Source: Theristus sp. LFF4_11
Lineage: Eukaryota > Nematoda > Chromadorea > Monhysterida > Xyalidae
Assembly (NCBI GenBank): GCA_030248135.1
Contig: JASANC010003421.1
Span: 28,188-92,187 of the forward strand
Reading direction: 5' to 3'
Length of the DNA stretch: 64,000 bases
Positions 21,919-31,515 of this stretch are shown in pieces. Made by a program: the position numbers and the translations under genes. The stretch's first letter is position 1; each line of letters starts with the position of its first letter. Below the pieces are notes generated by a model. The model made no database searches. It saw only the letters and a list, made by a program, of their open reading frames with translations, and was not told the origin of the DNA.

Positions 21919-22577
21919 CCCCCCACCCGACGGTCTCGGGTGCTCTGGGGGGGTGTACCCCCGCGCCCACGGTACTGATGAAGATGGTCAAGTTATCATA
22001 TATTCAGCTTATATTATGGACTTTATAGACAAAAAATCATGATTTTCGAAAAAAATTTTTGGGTGTGCAGAAAATTTTGGGGGGGGGGGTGTCCGCCAGA
22101 CAAAATTTCATGGGGGGGGGGGGGGGTGTCGGCCAAATTTTCGTGGGGGGGGGTACGATGGGGGGGGTGCCCGGTTTGTAGGGGGGGGTGGCACGGGTGC
22201 CCCCCCCCCACCCCCCCACCCGACGGTCTCGGGTGCTCTGGGGGGGGGTGTACCCCCCCCACCCCCCCCGCCCACGGTACTGGCTCAAGTACTTCAATGC
22301 GCGAGTCGATCATCACTCACCAAGGCTGAAAACAGTCGATAAATCGATCCAGAATACCACCTGCAGCGTTGAAGACAAAGTGACAAGGTAAAGTCAAAGA
22401 AAATTTTTGTTGAACTTTCGAAAAATTATGCCAAAAACGGCATTTTCAGGGCACATTAAAGAAAAAATTTCAAAAATTTTTAACAAAAAAAATAAAAAAA
22501 AGCTCATTTTTTTTACTTTTTTTTGAAAAAAAATATAAAAAAATTTTTTTTTTTGAAGCTTACATCTCTAGGTGGCA

Positions 22578-22801
22578 CGGTGCCCCCCCTACCCCCCACC
22601 CGACGGTGTCTGGTGCTCTGGGGGGGTGTACCCCCCCCCACCCCCCCCCCGCCCACGGTACTGGTGTGGATGGTGGTCCAGTGTCAGGTTTTGGGGGGTG
22701 GGTGTCGCGTGACCCCGCCCCCCCCCCACCCCCCACGCGGAGGTCTCGGGTGCTCTGGGGGGGGGTGTACGTGTACGGTCCCCCCCTCGTCTTCGGTACT
22801 G
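22578..22801. mobile_element. Right-end fragments of family B and B' elements
   Basis: After the C1 duplication the sequence runs through a B right end (GCCCACGGTACTG ending at 22663) and then a B' right half ending CTCGTCTTCGGTACTG at 22801. The matching left halves are missing or rearranged near 18400-18451. Confidence 0.6.
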
Positions 22802-22908
22802 CGTGGTCCATGCATGCCGTTATTCAGATTCAGTGAAGAATCAGATTTGAAGTGAAACAAAAACAGCAGTTCGCTCAAAGTTTCGTGCATTGTGGTGACC
22901 AACAAACG

Positions 22909-25900
22909 ATGAGCAGCGGTTGCGGTCCATCGGGTGTGCTCGCTATTGGATCACATTCGCCGACATCTATTAGCGTTGCTGACAGGGTACGTGAAGTGTA
23001 AAGTGCAAGTTCATTAAGTTGCACTGTTGCTCAGCTGAACTACGTTCGCGTTTCAGAACTGTTTCTATGTGCAGTGATTGATTTTCAAAGAAAGACAAAA
23101 TCCACCCACCCACATCACAGATAGATATTTGAGTTTTGCGCGCTCGGAATTTCTGCACACATCCGGAAACGAAATGAAACAGCTTAGGTGTTACTTAATT
23201 TACAAACCTGGGTTGCCTTTTCAAGCCAAAAACCAGCCTGTTTATGGTGAATTCTACAGAAGCCTCAGTTTGTGCGGTGTCATGGGGAATTTTTCACTTT
23301 CAGATATCATACTCCCAGTCAAATGTGTGCGCGAAAATGGGCGGAGATGGTGATGACGACGAACACTCCGTCACTGGACAGTTAAACCTGATCGAAAAGG
23401 TAGTGACTGTTTTCAGTTTTTTTCAAAATTGTTATTTTCAGTTTTTCGAAACACAAAAAAATGGTAACGCTGTGTTGTGTTGTGTTTGCAGCCACACGGC
23501 ATTTTTATTGAATGGATGCCAGACGCTACGCAGCCGGACGACTGTGCCAATGGATGGGTGGTGACGTCTGGATCCGCGGGTAACAAACCATTGCAGTTGC
23601 GCCATTATTTCATTCATTTCAACCAATCGTTCATCAATTCCAAGCAGCTTTGCTTGCTGGTTTGGAACTTGTTTCCCTGTGGGCATCATCCAAACACACT
23701 GACACAGGACATTTACTAAAACTAAAGCGGCATTCATGAAGTTAGTATTTAGTGACCGCAAAGCTATGTTTTAACACACGTGCCGCCTCATTAAATACGG
23801 TTTCATGAATGCCGCTTAAATTTGTTTCTGCTTCCAGAAGGCTCACCCAGCGCCGACTGCAAAAAGCCGAGCGGCAACGGCGTCGCGTCACTGCGCTCGT
23901 CGCTCGCGTTCTCGGTCGACATCAAGGACCTGCGCAGTTTCTATCTGCACGAGAAATCGAAGACGGTGCCTGTCTCGTGGCTGCGCTTCATGTGCAAGGA
24001 CGGCACCAGCTACACGGCGTTGTATTTTCAAGCGGCCGGCGTGACGACGTTGATTGAGACGCTGCAGCGGTACGCAACGCAGACAGAGGAAACAGTGGCT
24101 GCCATGGCACGAGACTGATTGGCTCATCGTGCAGTTTGGGCTGCCACGAAAATAACACCAATTTGTCTCCATTTGTAATCGTCATGGTTGGGTGACACGA
24201 GGCAAGACTTCAAAAACAGTTGTTCTTCAAAAAACATCAACTACCGAAACTTGTTGGTTGTCAACAACGAAAAAACGACCGTTATAAATCGTTGTGTGCT
24301 TCAGTTACGCAACGTTGAAACGGTCGGCACGCGAGAAGAATTTGATTTTGTTCACCGACGAGCGAACGGCCGAACTGGAACAGTCGGTATCGCTGTTGTT
24401 CAATAAGGACACTCCCGGACAACATTTCTTTTCGGTTCACCAGTTTTTTTTTGTTTTGTTGTTGGATTTCTTTTGGATTTGATTTGAATTCGTTTGAATA
24501 TCATTGAGATTTCTAACAGACCTTCGTAATTTCAATGAGGCCCATCAAACAAACTGTTTAATTTGCTTCTTCGTGGGTGAGTGAAATTTGAAAGATAAAG
24601 TTGTTCTTTTGAGTTGCAGAAATTGGTGGCCGATCCGTACACGACGACGTTGTCCGCGTTGAGCAGAGTGGGCAATGTGCTGCAGAATCAGATGTACCAA
24701 GCGTTCGTCGATGATGAGTTAGACCCACTCGATCAGCAAGAGCTCATGCGCAGCTTGATGGCGCCGACCGACCAAAAAGACACGGACGAGTGCGACATGC
24801 TCATGCGGTCCGTTGTTGTCCGCGACGTCGTTGTTGCTGTTATTGCGACTGTTCTAAGCCAACCATCAGTCGCACAGCTGGTTGTGTAGTTTTTTGTTGG
24901 TTGTCGGTGCAGGCACGACGATTCCGGCTTTGAGTTGGTGACAGCGAAAATCGACTTTCCGGATCGTCCGCGCGTGCTGCGCGAGGCGCCCGTGTCGCAC
25001 GAACACTGGAACACGTTCAAGGAGGACGACGGCTCCTTTCGTAACACTCGGGAGCTGCGACTGTGCACGTTTCGTGGGGTGAGTGAGAGCGTGCGCGTTC
25101 GTTGCTTGTTGTTGGTTTGCTCATCTCACAAGAACCGACCATGAATGTTGCTTTTTGCTGTGTTACAGGGTCTAACGTCGTCACTACGCAAAGAGGCCTG
25201 GAAATATCTGCTCGACTATTATTCGTGGGCTCTGTCTGCGGCGGAGCAGGCGGAAAAGAGGAAACAGTCTGTCGATGACTACTATCGCATCAAACTGCAG
25301 TGGAAAAGTATCAACGAAGCGCAAGAGAATCGATTCACGCTGTTCCGCGACTACAAAGCGTTGATCGGTCGGCGCGCGCATGGATTCATTCAGAGCAGTT
25401 GGGTGTTACATATCCGTGTATTTTGTAACAAATGCAAGCTTTCGTTGCAGAGAAGGATGTCGCCAGGACCGATCGCACGTTGAAGCATTTCGCGGGAGAC
25501 GACAACGCAAACTTGCAGATGATGTTCGACATTCTGATGACCTACGTCATGTACGACTTTGACCTTGGTAGGTGCCAGTTGTTGTTGTCCAACATTCATC
25601 TAGCAATAGCAAAGTGAAACGGACAATCAGCCTTTTTCCAGGGTACGTACAAGGCATGAGTGACTTTTTGTCTCCGATTCTTGTCGTTATGGAAAATGAA
25701 GTCGACTCGTTCTGGTGTTTCGTCGGTGCCATGGAACGCGTGGTTAGTGGCGGTTTTGTTTTGATCATAATATCGCTTGAAGCAATCCAGTTTGCAATCG
25801 GATTACTTCTCCCTTTGTCAGAGCTTCAAAAGCACTGGTTCCACTGGTCCCCAGAACAGAACCACGGCAAGCTTGCCTGGAACCACGGCCTGAGTCCGCT

Positions 25901-27077
25901 CTGGACCCCCAAGTTTTTTTTGGGTACGGAACTGAAATTCCAAAAGTGATAAAAAAATTGATGCCATGGCGATTTTGTGATCTTGTTAGATGATAATGCA
26001 ATGATAATTTGTCTCGCTTCACAAAAAAAACTTTATTTAACTGTTACCAGGTCTCCAAAATTTTGCCCAAATTTCGTTACCAGACCCCTTCATTTTGCCT
26101 CTGCCCAGCTTACCGGAACCAGGCTTTTTTGACCCCAGTGAAGGCCTGCCCTTTGTTGATATCAATTTTCAGCATCGTAATTTCGAAATGGACCAAGCGC
26201 ACATCAGGGCTCAATTAATGCAGTTGCGTGATCTGCTAATGGTCGTCAACCCAAAACTCGCGAATTATCTTGGTTTGTTAGAAATGCCGAAATAGAAAAG
26301 CTGAAAAGTCCAATGGTTTTTCTATGAACAAAAATGTATAAAGTATTGCTTAGTAAAAAACGAGTTTTACTTCTCAAAGCAGACAAACGTGTTGTGTCGT
26401 TTGCCTGTATTGATCCGATTATTCGCATTTGATTGCAGTGATCTGTGCGAGTGAATGATGGTGTTGTGATTTGCAGAGAGCCACCACTGCGACAACATGT
26501 ACTTCACGTTTCGCTGGTTGCTTGTGCTGTTCAAGCGCGAATTCTCATTCGCATCAACGATGCGCCTCTGGGAGGCACTGTGGACTGCGCTGCCGTGCAA
26601 GAATTTCCATTTGCTCATCTGTGTCGCCATACTCGACCGACAGATGCACGTCATCATTGACAACAAATTCGGGCTGACCGAAATTCTAAAGGCACGTCAT
26701 CATTGACAAGAAATTCGATCTGATACTGCTCTCTGGCGTTTTGCTTACAACGAACGCATGCACGTGATTCGATGGTGCGGGCGTTTTGAGCTTGCTGTTA
26801 CCGCCAATCACCACACTGGCATTTGAACTGTGTGTTTTTAGTGGTCTCTGGCTGACCTGGAAATGCATACTTTCCGCGTATTAGTCTCACGATCGATAAC
26901 AATATTCTGCAGCACATCAACGACATGTCCATGCACATCCCGTTGGACGAGACGTTATGCGCCGCAGAGGGTATCTATCACCAGCTGGCTGCAGTGCAAG
27001 ACAGACTACCGGAGCACATTTGCACGATTCTTGGCTTCGATCACCACGATTCGCATGATTCGTCGCCTGCAAACTGA
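22909..27077 (+). CDS. TBC-domain Rab GTPase-activating protein, TBC1D15/TBC1D17 type, 624 aa, 13 exons
   Basis: Exons: 22909-22986, 23304-23399, 23492-23579, 23838-24069, 24305-24434, 24620-24807, 24913-25078, 25169-25367, 25451-25567, 25642-25742, 26173-26272, 26477-26691, 26913-27077; phases match throughout. The product should stimulate GTP hydrolysis by Rab proteins (Rab7-type for this family) on late endosomes, autophagosomes or mitochondria. The N-terminal TBC1D15-type domain spans about 30-230. The TBC domain (about 325-560) shows RKEAWKYLL, the arginine-finger motif IEKDVARTDR (Arg about 398) and the glutamine-finger motif YVQGMSD (Gln about 435), then FCF/YFTFRWLLVLFKREF and PEHICTILG. 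Both catalytic residues are present. The first exon is the least certain. The intron after 26691 starts with GC instead of GT. A MITE fills much of the intron 23580-23837. Not splicing the donor at 24070 would give a truncated product ending at 24118. Confidence 0.9.
23726..23817. mobile_element. MITE family M, complete copy (92 bp)
   Basis: Terminal inverted repeats AGCGGCATTCATGAA and TTCATGAATGCCGCTT enclose AGTGACCGCAAAGCTATG. It lies in an intron of the TBC gene and ends only 20 bp before the splice acceptor (23837), so it may supply or crowd branch-point sequence. Confidence 0.8.
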
Positions 27078-27488
27078 GATACTTGCAATGGAATGTGCCT
27101 GTTGATCTTACGCGGGAGTTTTTTTTCTTAATATGATCTGTTGCTCTTTCATCCAATGCCTATGTATCATATTGTTGTACGTTTTACTTAAACATTGTGA
27201 TTGCATTCGTTTTTTAAATAGTCATGATTTGAATATTGTTTTCTTGATGTTGATACTTATATTCGTAATCCAGCGCGTTGATTGGCTAATTTTATTACAG
27301 TCAACGTCAACCGGTTGACTGTGTTGCAGTTTTGCTTAAAGTCAAACTGCGTATTGATAACGCATGATGTACATTCATTAAGTTTTGTTCCGCTTCATGT
27401 TCGGTTGCCTGGGTTGTTACTTCCATCTTTCGAATAATCAATTTTGTGGTCTGGAGCGATTGCGCAATACCTATGTGTATGTGAACTG

Positions 27489-27496
27489 TATAAAAG
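27489..27496 (+). promoter_or_regulatory. TATA box of the RNF14-like gene
   Basis: TATAAAAG in the context CTGTATAAAAGGTGAGC, 210 bp upstream of the ATG at 27706. It fits a 5' UTR of roughly 180 bp. Confidence 0.5.
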
Positions 27497-27705
27497 GTGA
27501 GCGATCAGACTGGGATACAGGCGACACGTGCGATTAATACCTAATGTTTCGGTTTATCCAGCGACGTTATATGACGTGACGCTAAATTTCACTACCGTCA
27601 CCATTTCATTCTTATTTTGATTCGTTTATGGAGAAACTGTTTTCACTGTTTTTTCTAAACTGAAAGGACAACAGTCCATATGAAACAGGCGAATTAAAAA
27701 AGTGA

Positions 27706-30455
27706 ATGGAGGAAGAGAACGAACAAGTGCAGCTGGACGAGTTGCTTGCGTTGGAGAGCATCTACTCGGAAGACACGGACGCTTTCGGCTATGAATCGAC
27801 GGCAGAGGACGGTGTCAGATGGAAAGGCTATTTGGTGATCGACTGCGTCCTCGCGCAGCCAATCACCGTGCTTGCTTCGAGTCAACAAAGTTGGCTCTTT
27901 GAAAAGTTTGATTTTTTATGATTGTGTCTTGAGGTCTTGCAAATCCGGTGTTTCTTTAGAAACTCATAAACGCGAACTAGCCGTTCTGCCGGGAATTGTG
28001 CTCGAATTTCGACTGCCTTCTCAGTACCCGTCTGACCAGCCGCCATTCTGTGATTTGCGCGCGTTTTGGATGCCGCCGCCTTTGGTACGCCATAAAAATA
28101 CTTTCAAAACTGAATTTAGTCTGGCGTAACCGCTCTACTGCGACTTTATTATAACTTATAACAAACACTGTTCACTGAAAAAAAAACAATAAAAGCGGTT
28201 GCTCGTTTCAGAAAGCGTCACTGACGAATGTGCTGGACGAAACGTGGCACGAATTCAACGGATGTCCGGTGTTATTCCAGTGGTCTCAGGCAATCCAGGA
28301 CAGTTTGCCGGCGCTTCTACCGAGCACATTGAATCTGAACGATGTGGCTGTGTCGAGCGGCAGCAATGGGCAACGTGCGCTGCAGCTGTACCACACGCTC
28401 GTCGACTTCGAGCACGAGCACAACGAGCGGCAGTTCGCACGCGCCTCGCACGAGTGTGCCGTCTGCTGCACGCACGCGCACGGACGCCATTCGGTGCGCT
28501 TTCGGCCGTGCGCGCATGTCTTCTGTGTGCGCTGCGTCCGGGCGTACTTCACGCAGTTGATCAATGATGGACAGGTCGGTTGGGTTGGTTGGCGGCCGGA
28601 TTGCGCTGATTTTCATTCGCTGGTATTGTGGATTTATTCAAGCGTGTCCGGGCTAAAATGACGTCATTTGCTTTAAAAACGCCCGTTTGTCAAAGTACAG
28701 ACACTAAAATGATGTCAGTTTGGTGTGACTGATTCGACATTCACCATTTTTTACGGGAAGAAATTGGCTAAACGGAAAATCTGGTTTGCAGTGAACGGCA
28801 AGCGCATGTTTGGCGAATCATGACGTCATTTCAGTGAAACACGTTTATAAAAATAGGTCATACACACCAGCAAGCGCCAATAGTCCTTGCAGTTGTATAT
28901 TTGATACAGTCTAACTCTATATAACATATCCAACTAGTTGATTGGTTGATGCGTACATGTCCGGTGCATGAATTGCTGTGGTGGCGGAGTTTAATTTGCA
29001 TAGAATCAATGCATCACGTGACCACCAACCAATCAGCTAGTTGGATATGTTATAATCGAGTTAGACTGTAGTTTGCAAACGAGACCGCTCACATCTGTTA
29101 TGTCTCCAGCGACCGACAAATAAGAATGTCCTAGAGCAACACGACTCCGCTTTTTAGGTTCGCTGATGTTCTGCCAAATAATAAAGACTTTTTGAGCAGG
29201 TGTCTGCCTGTTGTCCGTGTCCGAGCGAGAGGGCACCACCACAAACCGCAAACAGCCGAATTTGTAAATCTACGGCGGTTTGCATTTCAGGTGTACAAAC
29301 TCGGCTGTCTGTCGGCCGATTGCGCGTCGCTGGCGGAGCAGTCGACCGTGAAACGTGTGCTGTCGGAGGGCGCTGCTGCCGACTGCGGCCTGTACGAACG
29401 CTACGAGCGTCTGCTGCTCACCTCCACGTTGCACCTGATGTCCGACGTCACACTCTGTCCACGGCCGAGCTGCCAACAGGCGGTCTGGCTCGATCAAGAC
29501 TCGGACGGCGCGAACAGCGCCATCGCCACCTGTGCCACTTGCTCGTATTCGTTCTGCACGTACTGTCGCAAAGGATACCACGGACTGGCGAGCTGTGCCA
29601 TCAATACAGGTAATCGTGTGGTGCTATTGCTGAAATGCCAATCTTTCACGGGCAGCATTTATTTGGAAATTGGAGCCGTGATTGGGTTGGCGGCCGAATG
29701 AACAATGCTGAATTTAGTCGAGAGCGATGTAACATAATCCACCATTATACATTGTAAACTGCGAGAGGAACAGCGTTGCATTTTGCAAGCGAAGCACGTT
29801 TGCAGCTGAGAAGCAACAGCTGGTCACCGAGTATCGCAGCGCGTCGCCCGAGACACGACGTGCCATGGAGCTGCGCTTCGGCCGCAATCAGTTGCATCGC
29901 TACGAGCAAGAGCAACAAGCGAACGAGTGGATCGACGGCAACAGCAAGCCGTGTCCGCATTGCAAAGTTCATATTGAGGTCGGTACAGTGAGCAAGTTGT
30001 TCTCCCTTGTGGCCTGGTCGTTCGCTATCAGACAATGGTCTGTGCGCTCACGATCGAGCCCACCCGACGGGTGTGTTAGGCAATGGGCGCCCTACTTGAC
30101 GGCATGCGTGTCCGATGCGGACACTTCTAGGGGCCAAAACTATCGCTTAATTTTATGCTCGTCCGTGGGCATTGCTTTCAGTTAGTTGGGCTTAACTGCA
30201 AATCAACAGTTGAATTGTGTAATTTCATTAAGCTTTTTTCTTAGAAAGCCTGTTTATAAAATTAGCTTGACACAATAGTTACTGTTGCAGAAAAACCACG
30301 GCTGCAACAAGATGTACTGTACACGATGCAGCACTCACTTCTGTTGGCTGTGTTTGCAACGGCTGAATGCACACCAACCGTATGACCATTTTTCAAAGAA
30401 TCCATCCTCCAGCTGCTACTACCAGTTGTTCGATGTCGAGGACACGCTCTTATAG
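27706..30455 (+). CDS. RBR E3 ubiquitin ligase, RNF14 (ARA54) type, 442 aa, 6 exons
   Basis: Exons 27706-27889, 27960-28084, 28212-28574, 29291-29609, 29806-29978 and 30291-30455, all GT-AG with consistent phases. The enzyme transfers ubiquitin through a RING-HECT hybrid mechanism. An N-terminal RWD domain (about 1-140; DELLALESIYSED, then EFRLPSQYPSDQPP) is followed by RING1 from CAVCC at about 185, the IBR (CPRPSCQQAVW to FCTYCRKGYHG, about 275-335) and RING2 (CPHCKVHIEKNHGCNKMYC). Cys 393 of NHGCNKMYC is in the position of the catalytic thioester cysteine. RWD plus RBR order identifies the RNF14 branch, and the length is near the human protein (474 aa). The long intron 28575-29290 carries two MITEs, and the intron 29979-30290 a SINE. 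Confidence 0.93.
28625..28862 (+). mobile_element. MITE family H, copy 1, with paired TGACGTCA sites
   Basis: Arms CGTGTCCGGGCTAAAATGACG and CATTTCAGTGAAACACG lie near the ends, each adjoining a perfect TGACGTCA (28659-28666 and 28821-28828). An inverted copy with about 85-90% similarity by eye lies at 36169-36407. Inside an intron of the RNF14-like gene. Non-coding. Confidence 0.8.
28916..29069. mobile_element. Tc1/mariner-type MITE, family I (154 bp)
   Basis: Long inverted repeats start ACAGTCTAACTC and end GAGTTAGACTGT, extend about 40 bp (arms include CATATCCAACTAGTTGATTGG), and are flanked by TA on each side. TA duplication with an ACAGT terminus fits Tc1/mariner mobilisation. Located in the same RNF14 intron as family H. 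Confidence 0.8.
30001..30160 (+). mobile_element. tRNA-derived SINE, copy 4
   Basis: A box TGGCCTGGTCGTTCGCTATC, B box ACGATCGAGCCC, then GGCAATGGGCGCCCTACTTG as in the other copies. Sense-oriented within the RNF14-like gene's last intron. Confidence 0.75.
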
Positions 30456-30693
30456 CAGTATTGAAAAGTAGTTGAAAGCTTTACAGTTTCAGGCTTCTAT
30501 CTTCTTTTACGGTGATATTTCACAAATTCGTTCAAATGCTCAATCTGACACGAGAAACTGATTCAAAAATTACTCGCTTGTGCTTTTAAAATTTTTCAGA
30601 CGTTTTAGGCGTTGAATTGCCACATACGGATTTAAACTAGTTACCTCTCTGCGTCTGCACACGGATTCAAACGCAGAATTTAAAAAAAGAATA

Positions 30694-31425
30694 CATGGTG
30701 TCCCAGCTAGATGTACATTTGTTTTTTTTAAGTATGCGCGCGTGCGTTGAGCTATGTTGGTAATTTTTTCAACGTTTGTAAAAAAGACTTCGGGATTTTG
30801 TTTGGCACCAGAATTTTTATGTTTCAGTAAACATGGCACAAGTTATGGCAGTTTTAAAAAAAACCTCTTTTTCACAAAAAAATAAACGAGCGGAGAGCAG
30901 AAAAAGCAAATCAAACACTCACATACTCAAAATATCAACCGTCTAATTGTCCTCAATGTACTGGCCCTCTCTTTCAATCAGTTTATCATCTGTCTGTCGA
31001 AGTCCAAAACACCTGACAGGCGCTCTTCGTCGCTAATTTCGCCCACAGTTTCACCGATGGCCACAATCAGCTCATCGATGGATGCTGGGTGGGTCTGATA
31101 AACACGGTGCTTCATAGCGCCCCAGAGCCAGTAGTCGCGCGCTGTGAAGTCAGACGAACGTGCAGGCCAGGCAATTGGCCCACTGCGGCCGACCCAGCGC
31201 TGGTCAAACTGAGTGTCCAGCCAGTCGCGCACCGGTGCGGGCGGCAATTCAAAAACTGTGTATTTTTTCAAATGCTTATAACTCAGGTTATATTCAACGT
31301 ATCGGAACGTTTTTAGTGTCAAACAAATTCTTTACTACAAACGCTGAAAAAAAATATAAAAATTGGGCAATGCACGCACGCGAAATTACAAAAACAAATG
31401 TTGTACATCTAGCTGGGACACCCTG
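30694..31425 (-). mobile_element. Mariner-like (IS630/Tc1 superfamily) deleted element, about 730 bp
   Basis: Terminal inverted repeats CAKGGTGTCCCAGCTAGATG and CATCTAGCTGGGACACCCTG, with TA on the left flank. It encloses a transposase C-terminal fragment on the minus strand (30978-31322). At about half the usual 1.3 kb, it is internally deleted. Confidence 0.85.
30978..31322 (-). pseudogene. Mariner-like transposase C-terminal fragment, 114 aa
   Basis: The frame encodes FDQRWVGRSGPIAWPARSSD and ARDYWLWGAMKHRVY, the end of a DDE/D transposase of the type with GPIEWPARSPD; the last acidic residue of the triad is in ARDYWLWG. The N-terminal helix-turn-helix domains and the first two catalytic acids are missing. 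Inactive on its own. Confidence 0.85.
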
Positions 31426-31515
31426 TTTTATGTTATTTATACAAAGTATTTTCGAACATTTCATGTCACAAATCAATAAAAAATATCAGAATAAAAGAAA
31501 CACGAGAAACTGTTG

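Larger units (their letters stand above)
19913..21977 (+). mobile_element. hAT-like family B element, copy B2, carrying the transposase element E
   Basis: Ends CAGTACCGTGGGCCC and GCCCACGGTACTG; flanked by ATGAAGAT at 19905-19912 and 21978-21985. It lies inside B1, a member of the same family, and is itself split by element E at 20396-21918. Confidence 0.9.
18923..22282 (+). mobile_element. hAT-like family B element, copy B1, carrying A3 and B2
   Basis: Ends CAGTACCGTGGGC and GCCCACGGTACTG; flanked by GCTCAAGT at 18915-18922 and 22283-22290. Intact family C has GCTCAAGT once at this point. B1 carries a family A copy (19009-19734) and another B element (19913-21977). Confidence 0.9.
18460..22570 (+). 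mobile_element. hAT-like family C element, copy C1, carrying B1
   Basis: Ends TAGAGATGTCAAG and CTTACATCTCTA; flanked by GGTGGCAC at 18452-18459 and 22571-22578. With its 3.4-kb insert removed it matches the solo copy at 56315-57058. The flanks are family B sequence (GCCCGGTTTTAGGGGGG), so C1 itself sits in a B element whose right end is at 22663. Confidence 0.9.
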
